Shown: piece after piece, positions 57,703 through 64,000 of the stretch | How positions within the stretch are numbered: the stretch's first letter is position 1 | Layout of the letters: the number at the start of each line of letters is the position of its first letter | From: an uncultured Verrucomicrobia subdivision 3 bacterium | GTDB taxonomy: Bacteria > Verrucomicrobiota > Verrucomicrobiia > Limisphaerales > UBA11358 | DNA: 64,000 nucleotides | Assembly: GCA_903917705.1 (NCBI GenBank) | Contig: CAIXBQ010000085.1 | Span: forward strand, 1-64,000 | Direction of reading: 5' to 3' | Translations under genes and position numbers: made by a program | The notes under the pieces: generated by a model | Seen by the model: the letters and a program-made list of their open reading frames with translations, nothing else | Databases searched by the model: none | Told to the model about the DNA's origin: nothing

Positions 57703-58584
57703 ATGTATCGCATCGGCATTGATTTGGGCGGCACGAAAATCGAGGGCGTGGTTCTCGACGCCGACGGCCAGGAAGTGGTCCGCAAGCGCATTCCCACGGA
57801 GCGCGAGCACGGCTACCAGCATATTCTCCGCCGCCTGAAATCCATGCACGACGAACTGGCCGCTGCCGTGAAAGGTCCGACGACCTTTGGCATCGGCACG
57901 CCCGGCGCGATTTCGCCGCGCACCGGCCTCCTCAAGAATTCCAACACCGTCTGCATGAACGGCCAGCCGGTGAAAGCCGACTTGGAGAAAATGCTCGGCC
58001 GCAAAATCGAAATCCAAAACGACGCCAACTGTTTTGCCATGGCCGAAGCTTTGCTGGGCGCGGGCCAAGGCAAGAAATTAGTTTTCGGTGTCATCATGGG
58101 CACCGGCTGCGGTGGCGGCATCGTTTACAAGGGCGAGGTATTCACCGGCGCGCAGGCCATTGCCGGCGAGTGGGGCCACATGTGCATTGATCCGCACGGC
58201 CCGCTTTGTTACTGCGGCCAGAAAGGCTGCATCGAGACCTTCATCAGCGGCGGCGGACTGGAGAAACGCTACGTCGAGAAATATGGCGTGAAGCGTCCGC
58301 TCAAGGAAGTCGAGGCGGCGTATTTTGCCGGCGAGCCGCAGGCTGTCGAATTCATGCAATGGTTCTTTGACCGCTTTGGCCGCGCCGTCGCCAACCTCAT
58401 TGACATCCTTGACCCCGACATCGTGGTCATCGGCGGCGGTGTCTCCAACTTCAAGGCCGTCTATATCGAAGGCGTTGCCGCAGTGCGGAAATATGTTTTC
58501 ACCGACGAACTTCAGACCCCCATCGTGAAGCACCAACTTGGCGATTCCGCCGGCGTGCTCGGCGCGGCGCTGGTGGGGATTTGA
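57703..58584 (+). CDS. ROK-family sugar kinase
   Basis: Cytosolic sugar kinase (293 residues) of the ROK family (glucokinase, fructokinase, ManNAc kinase types). Phosphate-binding GIDLGGTKIEG at 5-15; the catalytic Asp is in QNDANCFAMAE; the zinc-binding ROK signature is GEWGHMCIDPHGPLCYCGQKGCIE. Being two genes after a sialidase, N-acetylmannosamine or N-acetylglucosamine are plausible substrates, but glucose or fructose cannot be excluded. ATG 57703 is chosen over an upstream GTG. Confidence 0.94.
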   Translation: MYRIGIDLGGTKIEGVVLDADGQEVVRKRIPTEREHGYQHILRRLKSMHDELAAAVKGPTTFGIGTPGAISPRTGLLKNSNTVCMNGQPVKADLEKMLGRKIEIQNDANCFAMAEALLGAGQGKKLVFGVIMGTGCGGGIVYKGEVFTGAQAIAGEWGHMCIDPHGPLCYCGQKGCIETFISGGGLEKRYVEKYGVKRPLKEVEAAYFAGEPQAVEFMQWFFDRFGRAVANLIDILDPDIVVIGGGVSNFKAVYIEGVAAVRKYVFTDELQTPIVKHQLGDSAGVLGAALVGI

Positions 58585-58636
58585 GCGGGCAAGAAAGTTT
58601 CTTGATTCTGCCGCCGATGCGGTAAAATACCTCATC

Positions 58637-60070
58637 ATGTCGTCAGAAACTAATTCAAGCCAGACCGCCGCCGCGCGTCCGCCGCTGGACATCGCCGCGC
58701 TTTGCCAACAGCACGCCGGGGAAAATTACGAGCTGCAGGCCGCGCACATCAATCCCGCCAACGTCCGCACGCTCAAGACCATCGGCTTCGACCGCTGCTA
58801 CACTCGCGCCGAGGGGCCGTATCTCTGGGACATCAAGGGCGACAAATATCTCGATCTGCTCTCCGGCTACGGCGTGTTCGGCCTCGGGCGCAATCATCCC
58901 GAGATCCGCCGCATCCTCAAGGAATTTCTCGACCTCGAATATCCCAGCCTCGTGAAGATGGAAGCGCCGCTGCTTTCCGGTTTGCTCGCCGCCGAGCTGA
59001 AGAAGCGGATGCCGAACCAGCTCGACATGGTGTTTTTCACCAACTCCGGTGCGGAAGGCGTGGAGACGGCCATCAAATACGCCAAGTGCGCCACCGGCAA
59101 GCCCGCGCTCATCCATTGCAAAAAATCGTTTCACGGTTTGAGCTTTGGCGCTCTCTCGGTCAACGGCGACGACAGCTTCCGCGACGGCTTTGCGCCGTTC
59201 CTGCCGGATTGCCGCGCGATTCCGTTCAATGATCTGGATGCGCTGGAAAAGGAATTGAAGAAGGGCGACGTCGCCGCGTTCATCGTCGAACCGATTCAGG
59301 GCAAAGGCGTGAACCTGCCGCTGCCCGGCTATTTGCTCGCCGCGCAACAGCTCTGCCGCAAGCACGGCGCGCTGTTCATTGACGACGAAGTGCAGTCCGG
59401 CATGGGCCGCACGGGCAAGTTTTTGGCCATCGAACACGAAGGCGCGCTGGACCCCGACATCGTGATTCTTGCCAAGACGCTGTCCGCCGGTTTTGTGCCG
59501 GTGGGCGCGGTGCTGTGCAAGAAGTGGATTCACGAAAAAGTGTTTTCCTCCATGTCGCGCTCCGTGGTGCACAGCTCCACGTTCAGCCAGGGCAGCTTTG
59601 CGATGGCCGCCGGCCTCGCCGCGCTCGACGTGCTGGACCGCGAAAAGCTCATCGCCAACGCCGCGAAGATGGGCGATGTCATCGGGCAGGGGTTGACCGC
59701 GATGATTCCGCGTTTTGAATTCATGAAGGAAGTCCGGTGGCGCGGTTTGATGACCGGCATCGAGTTCGGCTCGCCCAAATCCATCTCGCTGAAGATCGCG
59801 TGGACGACGTGCCACACGCTGGACAAGAGTTTGTTCCCGCAGGCGGCAGTCATTCCGCTGCTGGACAAGCATCACATCATCACGCAGGTCGCCGGCCACG
59901 GCGTGGACGTGGTGAAATTGCTGCCGCCGCTCGTCACCACCGAGACGGACGCGAAATATTTCCTGACCGCGTTCGAGGACGTGATGGTGCAGATGCACAA
60001 GTTCCCCGGGCCGGCGTGGGATGTGTTGATGGGCATCGGCAAGATGGCCATGACGCAGCGCGCCCGCTGA
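58637..60070 (+). CDS. Class III aminotransferase
   Basis: PLP enzyme of subgroup III (477 residues). FFTNSGAEGVETAIKYA binds phosphate, FIDDEVQSGMGRTGKFLA holds the cofactor aspartate, and the lysine is K280 in ILAKTLSAGFVPVGA. The N-terminal GPYLWDIKGDKYLDLLSGYGVFGLGRNHP is standard. It could act on ornithine, putrescine, or another omega-amino compound. The start lies 52 bases after the ROK kinase stop, so the two may be co-transcribed; no amino-acid pathway genes are adjacent to fix the substrate. Confidence 0.93.
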   Translation: MSSETNSSQTAAARPPLDIAALCQQHAGENYELQAAHINPANVRTLKTIGFDRCYTRAEGPYLWDIKGDKYLDLLSGYGVFGLGRNHPEIRRILKEFLDLEYPSLVKMEAPLLSGLLAAELKKRMPNQLDMVFFTNSGAEGVETAIKYAKCATGKPALIHCKKSFHGLSFGALSVNGDDSFRDGFAPFLPDCRAIPFNDLDALEKELKKGDVAAFIVEPIQGKGVNLPLPGYLLAAQQLCRKHGALFIDDEVQSGMGRTGKFLAIEHEGALDPDIVILAKTLSAGFVPVGAVLCKKWIHEKVFSSMSRSVVHSSTFSQGSFAMAAGLAALDVLDREKLIANAAKMGDVIGQGLTAMIPRFEFMKEVRWRGLMTGIEFGSPKSISLKIAWTTCHTLDKSLFPQAAVIPLLDKHHIITQVAGHGVDVVKLLPPLVTTETDAKYFLTAFEDVMVQMHKFPGPAWDVLMGIGKMAMTQRAR

Positions 60071-60158
60071 CGGCCGGCCACCTTCAATAAAGGTCTGGCT
60101 TAACGCTTGTTTGCACCGGCGGTTCGGAGGATGATGCCGCCCGAACCCAAAGGTGATC

Positions 60159-60674
60159 ATGTCTGCAAAGCCTGAACCTGATGACAAGCTGGCCATTCGC
60201 CACGCGCTCGGCGAGGCCATGATGGATTTTGTTCAAACTATCGGCGAAAAATACTTCCGGGCGGGAGACGATGTGATGCGGCAGGTGGCGACGGAGAAAT
60301 ACCGGCAGGCTGTCTTGCACGCGGCCGGGCAGGGCATCGAAGTCTCGCTGGCGTGGTACACGCTCGGCAACTGGCTGGAGGAGGGCAAGGACCGCATCGG
60401 CGCCTTCTCTCGCGCCCTCGAATGTATCCGTGCGGAAATGGCCTCGCCCCTGCCCGGCCATCTCAATGATCCCTGGGTCAACCTCCACACCGAGGCGGAA
60501 TGTCTCTATGAGATCGGCCGCGTCCACTTCCATGAAGGGGCGCCCGATGCCGCGCGGCAATTTCTCGCCGAAGCCCTGCCGCTCGCGCAACAGGCGGAGA
60601 CCTTGCGCACCTCCGGCAAGCCGCCCGGGGACTGCCTGGAAGGCAAGATCGCCGCGCTGTTGATCCAGTTGTGA
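60159..60674 (+). CDS. Hypothetical helical (TPR-like) protein
   Basis: Cytosolic protein of 171 residues, mostly helical. AGQGIEVSLAWYTLGNWLEEGKDRIGAFSRALECIRAEM and ECLYEIGRVHFHEGAPDAARQFLAEALPLAQQ (as regions) look like two TPR-type units. No family can be named with confidence. ATG 60159 was preferred to a GTG two codons earlier. It is followed by a secreted hypothetical on the same strand. Confidence 0.7.
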   Translation: MSAKPEPDDKLAIRHALGEAMMDFVQTIGEKYFRAGDDVMRQVATEKYRQAVLHAAGQGIEVSLAWYTLGNWLEEGKDRIGAFSRALECIRAEMASPLPGHLNDPWVNLHTEAECLYEIGRVHFHEGAPDAARQFLAEALPLAQQAETLRTSGKPPGDCLEGKIAALLIQL

Positions 60675-60730
60675 CCTCTGCATTTATGATTGCCACGCCC
60701 GTGCGGGGGTCTAACTTGTACGGCACACAC

Positions 60731-61588
60731 ATGAAAACTTTTCTCGTGGCGGTTATCGCAGCGCTGGCTCTGGGCCGCGCCTCGGCGCAGGTGACGGTGG
60801 AAGTCACCCTGGATCAGGAGCAGTTTCTGCCCAGCGAATCAGTGCCGGTGGCGGTGAAGATCACCAACCGATCCGGCCAGTCGCTGCACCTCGGCACGGA
60901 GCTGGACTGGCTCACGTTCAGTGTTGAGTCCGCCGACAGTTCCGTGGTCATCAAGAATTCCGAGGTGCCGGTGCTGGGCGAGTTCGACTTGGAATCCTCG
61001 CAGCAGGCGATCAAGCGGGTGGACTTGCAGTCGCATTTTGCGATGAACAAGCAGGGGCGCTATAAAATAGTCGCCACCCTGCGCATCAAGGCTTGGGCGG
61101 CGTCGGTGGCCAGCCCGCCGAAGGCGTTTGACGTGATCAACGGCGCAAATTTATGGGCGCAGGATTTTGGCGTGCCGACGGGCACGAACACTGCGCCGGA
61201 GGTCCGCAAATACACCTTGGAGCAGGCCAACTATCTGCGCTCGCAGCTGCGGCTGTATTTGCAGGTGAGCGACGCCGCCCAGTCGCGTGTGTATCGGGTG
61301 GAGGCGCTGGGGCCCATGGTGTCGTTCAGCCAGCCGGAGGCGCAGGTTGACCGCGTTAGCCAGTTGCATGTGCTCTGGCAGGCCGGCGCGCAGATGTTCG
61401 CCTACTGTCTCATCAGCCCGAATGGCACGGTTTTGCAGCGGGAAAGTTACGACAATTTCACCTCCCGCCCGCGGCTGACTGTGAACGAGGGCGGCGATGT
61501 GCTGGTGGTCGGCGGCACGCGCCGGATGCATCCTGCGGAACTGCCGATGGTGAAATCGCCGATTGAACTGCCCGCGCCGCGGAGGTGA
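60731..61588 (+). CDS. Secreted hypothetical protein
   Basis: Protein of 285 residues with a clear signal peptide (MKTFLVAVIAALALGRASAQ). The mature part begins with an Ig/CARDB-like beta domain (VTLDQEQFLPSESVPVAVKITNRSGQSL) and continues with beta-rich segments (LRLYLQVSDAAQSRVYRVEALGP; RVSQLHVLWQAGAQMFAYCLIS). No enzyme motif. ATG 60731 is chosen because it gives the signal. It may belong to a cell-envelope operon running to adk. Function unknown. Confidence 0.75.
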   Translation: MKTFLVAVIAALALGRASAQVTVEVTLDQEQFLPSESVPVAVKITNRSGQSLHLGTELDWLTFSVESADSSVVIKNSEVPVLGEFDLESSQQAIKRVDLQSHFAMNKQGRYKIVATLRIKAWAASVASPPKAFDVINGANLWAQDFGVPTGTNTAPEVRKYTLEQANYLRSQLRLYLQVSDAAQSRVYRVEALGPMVSFSQPEAQVDRVSQLHVLWQAGAQMFAYCLISPNGTVLQRESYDNFTSRPRLTVNEGGDVLVVGGTRRMHPAELPMVKSPIELPAPRR

Positions 61589-61651
61589 TCCCGGCCCGCT
61601 CCCCGGCTGAATTTGCTTTCGCCGGCTGCGGGGGTTTGCTAGATAAACGGC

Positions 61652-62569
61652 GTGCGCAAAATCCTTTTTCTTCTCAGCCTGTGGCTTGGCTTCGTCGCGT
61701 GCGTGTCGGGTGCGGAAAATCTGACGCTGATCGATGGGGCGACGTTGTCGGGCGATATCATCAAATTTGATGACAATGGCCTCATGCTTCGGCTGCCCGG
61801 TGAGGTTTATTCCACGACCACTGTCGGTTGGTCGCGCCTGTCGCAGGACTCGCTCAAGCAACTCACCGCCAATCCCAAGATCCGGCCTCTGGTGGAGCCA
61901 TTCATCGAGCCCACCCAATCGCAGCGTCCACCCAAGCCGGAGATCCAGGTCAAGCCGGTCGATCGGCTCGAGCGCCCGGCCAAGTCGTCCATCCTTGGCG
62001 GCCTGGCGGGTTCGCCGGTGGGGCTGTTCATTTTCCTGCTGCTTTACGCGGCGAACATTTATGCGGGCTTCGAGGTGGCGGTCGTGCGCGGCCGGCCCTT
62101 TGCGCAGGTGATGGGGCTGGCGGCGGTGGCGCCGGTGATCAGCCAGATTGTTTTTCTCTCCCTGCCGGTGAAAGTCGAGCCCACGCCGGAGGATGAAGCC
62201 GCCGCTGCGGCCGCGGCCGCCGGGGCCGACGGTTCGGCGCCCAAGCCGCCCGAGGAAATCGAAATCGCCTCGTCTTCCTGGAAGGAGGCGGAGGAGAAGA
62301 AAATCGAGGCGCAGGTTTTCTCTCGCGGCAAATTCACCTTCAACCGTCGTTTCATTGAAACGAAGTTCGGTGCCTTCGTGGGCGCCGCCCAGGGCGAGGC
62401 CGCCCAGAAGTACACCATGGAAGTGAAAACGGCCAAGGATCATTTTGTCGTCGTGCGCATCACTCAGATTGCCCCCGAGGCCGTGGTGCTAGAAGCTGTG
62501 CAGCGCGGCTCCGTCACCGTGCAGCTCGCGGATATCACCGAAGTCAGACTCAACCCCCGCAAGGCTTGA
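61652..62569 (+). CDS. Membrane hypothetical protein, signal and two helices
   Basis: Protein of 305 residues (GTG start). Signal peptide about 1-20 (LFLLSLWLGFVACVSGA), a small SH3-like beta domain (LTLIDGATLSGDIIKFDDNGLMLRLPGEVYSTTTV), two membrane helices at about 118-135 and 148-170, an acidic Ala-rich linker (PEDEAAAAAAAAGADGS), and a C-terminal domain ending ITEVRLNPRKA. No family named. The stop overlaps the adk start by 4 bases, giving translational coupling. Confidence 0.75.
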   Translation: MRKILFLLSLWLGFVACVSGAENLTLIDGATLSGDIIKFDDNGLMLRLPGEVYSTTTVGWSRLSQDSLKQLTANPKIRPLVEPFIEPTQSQRPPKPEIQVKPVDRLERPAKSSILGGLAGSPVGLFIFLLLYAANIYAGFEVAVVRGRPFAQVMGLAAVAPVISQIVFLSLPVKVEPTPEDEAAAAAAAAGADGSAPKPPEEIEIASSSWKEAEEKKIEAQVFSRGKFTFNRRFIETKFGAFVGAAQGEAAQKYTMEVKTAKDHFVVVRITQIAPEAVVLEAVQRGSVTVQLADITEVRLNPRKA

Positions 62570-63153
62570 AATTTCGCACCATCCTCATGTTTGGCGCGCC
62601 CGGTTCCGGCAAGGGCACGCAAGGTAAGGCCCTCGGCGCCATCCCCAACTTCTTTCACTGCGCGTGCGGCGACGTTTTTCGCAACCTGCACGCCGATAGT
62701 CCGCTCGGAAAGATCTTCGTGGACTATTCCAGCCGCGGCCAGCTTGTCCCCGACGAGCAGACCATCGAGCTCTGGCAGCAGTTTATTGAAACCAGCGAAC
62801 AGGTCGGCCGTTTCAATCCTGACCAGGACGTGCTGGTGCTCGACGGCATTCCCCGCAACACCGCCCAGGCCACCATGCTGCGCGACACCCTCGACGTCAT
62901 CGCTATTTTTTATCTCACCTCCACCGATCAGGAGATCCTCGTCCGGCGCATGCAGCGCCGCGCCATCAAGGAAAACCGTCTCGACGATGCCCATCTCGAC
63001 GTCATCCGCGAGCGCCTCAAGCTTTACGAAAAGGAGACCAAGCCCGTCCTCAAGTTTTACGGCCGAAAGCTTGTCCACCGCATCAACACCGACGCCACCC
63101 CCGTCGCAACCCTCTCAAAAATCCTCCGGCAGGTCGTCAAGCTCTGCCCGTGA
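62566..63153 (+). CDS. adk: Adenylate kinase-like nucleoside monophosphate kinase
   Basis: Phosphotransferase (195 residues) of the adenylate kinase family. P-loop GAPGSGKGT at 10-18, NMP-binding HCACGDVFRN and YSSRGQLVPDEQTIELW, and the VLDGIPRNTAQATML signature, where the usual FPR is IPR. The LID is short, as in the short-type kinases (RRMQRRAIKENRLDDAHLDVIRERLKLY as a region). TTG start overlaps the upstream stop (TTGA). AMP is the likely substrate; another nucleotide is possible. Confidence 0.88.
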   Translation: MKFRTILMFGAPGSGKGTQGKALGAIPNFFHCACGDVFRNLHADSPLGKIFVDYSSRGQLVPDEQTIELWQQFIETSEQVGRFNPDQDVLVLDGIPRNTAQATMLRDTLDVIAIFYLTSTDQEILVRRMQRRAIKENRLDDAHLDVIRERLKLYEKETKPVLKFYGRKLVHRINTDATPVATLSKILRQVVKLCP

Positions 63154-63219
63154 CCCGGGCGCCGCGCGCGCGGGGCTGGCGGGCCGGTTCCCGAACGCAA
63201 ATCCATTCCGGCTGAATAC

Positions 63220-64000
63220 ATGACTCCGTTGCGAATCATCTTCATGGGCACCGCGGAACTTTCCTGTGCCAGCCTTGCCGCCCTCGCCCGCGATGAGAAG
63301 TTTTCTGTCGTCGCCGTCGTCACCCAGCCCGACAAGCCCAAGGGCCGCGACCTCCAGCTCACGCCCTCGCCCGTCAAGCGGCTCGCGGAACAGCTCAACC
63401 TCCCCGTCCTTCAGCCCCTCCGCGCGCGCGATGAATCGTTCCTCGGCCAGCTCCGTGAACTCCAGCCCGCCCTCATCGTCGTCGTCGCCTACGGCCAGAT
63501 TCTGCCGCCCGCTATTTTGGCGCTCCCGCCGCACGGCTGCCTGAACGTCCACACCTCGCTCCTCCCTAGGTATCGCGGCGCCGCCCCCATCCAATGGGCC
63601 ATCGCCAACGGCGACGCCGAAACCGGCGTCAGTATCATGCAGATGGATGTCGGCCTCGACACCGGGCCGGTCGTCGCCACCCGCTCCACGCCCGTCCTGC
63701 CCGCCGACGATTCGCAGACCCTGCACGACCGCCTCGCCCGGCTCGGCGCGGAGCTGCTCGTTGAAATCATTCCCGATTACCTCGCCGGAAAAAATTCGCC
63801 GCAGCCCCAGCCCGCTGAAGGCTTCACCTATGCCGCCAAGATCCGGAAGGAAGACGGTCGCATCGATTGGCAGCAGCCCGCCGCGCAGATCTGGAACCGT
63901 CTCCGCGCCTTCACCCCGTGGCCGGGCGCCTTCACTTTTCTCCCCGGCCAGCCCAAGCCGCAGCTCCTGAAAATCTGGAAAGCTGAAATCGTCGCCCAAG
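63220..64000 (+). CDS. fmt: Methionyl-tRNA formyltransferase, 5' part
   Basis: Formylates initiator Met-tRNA using 10-formyl-tetrahydrofolate. The window ends inside the gene, after 260 codons of a usual 310 or so. IIFMGTAELSCASLAAL opens the Rossmann-like domain. Catalytic residues are N109 and H111 in CLNVHTSLLPRYRGAAPIQWAI and D147 in MQMDVGLDTGP. The C-terminal tRNA-binding domain begins near residue 215 (AAQIWNRLRAFTPWPGAF). ATG 63220 is 67 bases after adk. No def gene is visible in this window. Confidence 0.96.
   Translation, partial: MTPLRIIFMGTAELSCASLAALARDEKFSVVAVVTQPDKPKGRDLQLTPSPVKRLAEQLNLPVLQPLRARDESFLGQLRELQPALIVVVAYGQILPPAILALPPHGCLNVHTSLLPRYRGAAPIQWAIANGDAETGVSIMQMDVGLDTGPVVATRSTPVLPADDSQTLHDRLARLGAELLVEIIPDYLAGKNSPQPQPAEGFTYAAKIRKEDGRIDWQQPAAQIWNRLRAFTPWPGAFTFLPGQPKPQLLKIWKAEIVAQ

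Overview
The window looks like a chromosomal piece of a Verrucomicrobiota bacterium, most likely of the Pedosphaera/Limisphaerales type. This is inferred, not proven, from high GC by eye, a full MoxR-Bat aerotolerance operon with a DUF4381 gene, H-X9-DG pseudopilins, FN3/Ig secreted proteins ending in the FYR-type module, and a broad glycan-degradation set. No rRNA, tRNA, CRISPR array, phage or transposase gene was recognised.

Layout. 1-3.3 kb: AT-richer non-coding DNA, a secreted FN3/Ig protein and a DegT aminotransferase. 3.5-9.9 kb: peptide use (M3 lipoprotein oligopeptidase, POT transporter, OPT transporter), with an array of 21-bp-phased palindromes between the transporters. 10-18.7 kb: MoxR, DUF3592, DUF58, DUF4381, BatA, BatB, BatC-like, BatD, BatE-like as one tightly overlapping operon. 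18.7-22.1 kb: small accessory genes (pseudopilin, FN3 protein) followed by about 0.9 kb of a second 21-bp-phased array and a duplicated 107-bp element. 22.1-24.8 kb: VOC protein, STN-like protein, two small membrane proteins and RNase HII; the first four genes each carry the same promoter motif. 24.8-33.2 kb: glycan cluster (GH78, UroD-like, GH89, GH29). 33.2-36.7 kb: a small anchored protein, GT2 and a TMTC-like TPR membrane protein. 36.8-39.4 kb: a histidine kinase/FixJ-like regulator pair. 39.7-42.2 kb: sulfatase coupled to yraN. 42.2-50.1 kb: a 12-gene operon starting with an ECF sigma factor and containing a rhomboid-fold pseudoprotease, a radical SAM protein, a Ycf46-type AAA ATPase, Ycf35-like DUF1257, DUF2997, a degenerate signal peptidase, a TPR protein and PilT. 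50.2-54 kb: a DUF3568-like lipoprotein and SecA, followed by a 152-bp palindromic element. 54.4-64 kb: sialidase, heparinase-like lyase, ROK kinase, class III aminotransferase, hypotheticals, adenylate kinase and the start of fmt.

How it fits together. GH33, GH29, GH89, GH78, a sulfatase and a heparinase-fold lyase would strip terminal sugars and sulfates from complex, mucin- or glycosaminoglycan-like or plant/algal glycans; a ROK kinase could phosphorylate released sugars. The M3 peptidase and two oligopeptide transporter families suggest peptide use.

The most unusual things seen are (i) two arrays, unrelated in sequence, in which short inverted repeats of changing sequence are centred every 21 bp, i.e. 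two helical turns, and (ii) the sigma factor-Ycf46/Ycf35 operon holding two membrane-protease folds that have lost or changed catalytic residues. A recurrent promoter, GCGACA-N17-TAGNCT-like, often close enough to the start codon to give a leaderless or near-leaderless transcript, helped choose several starts.
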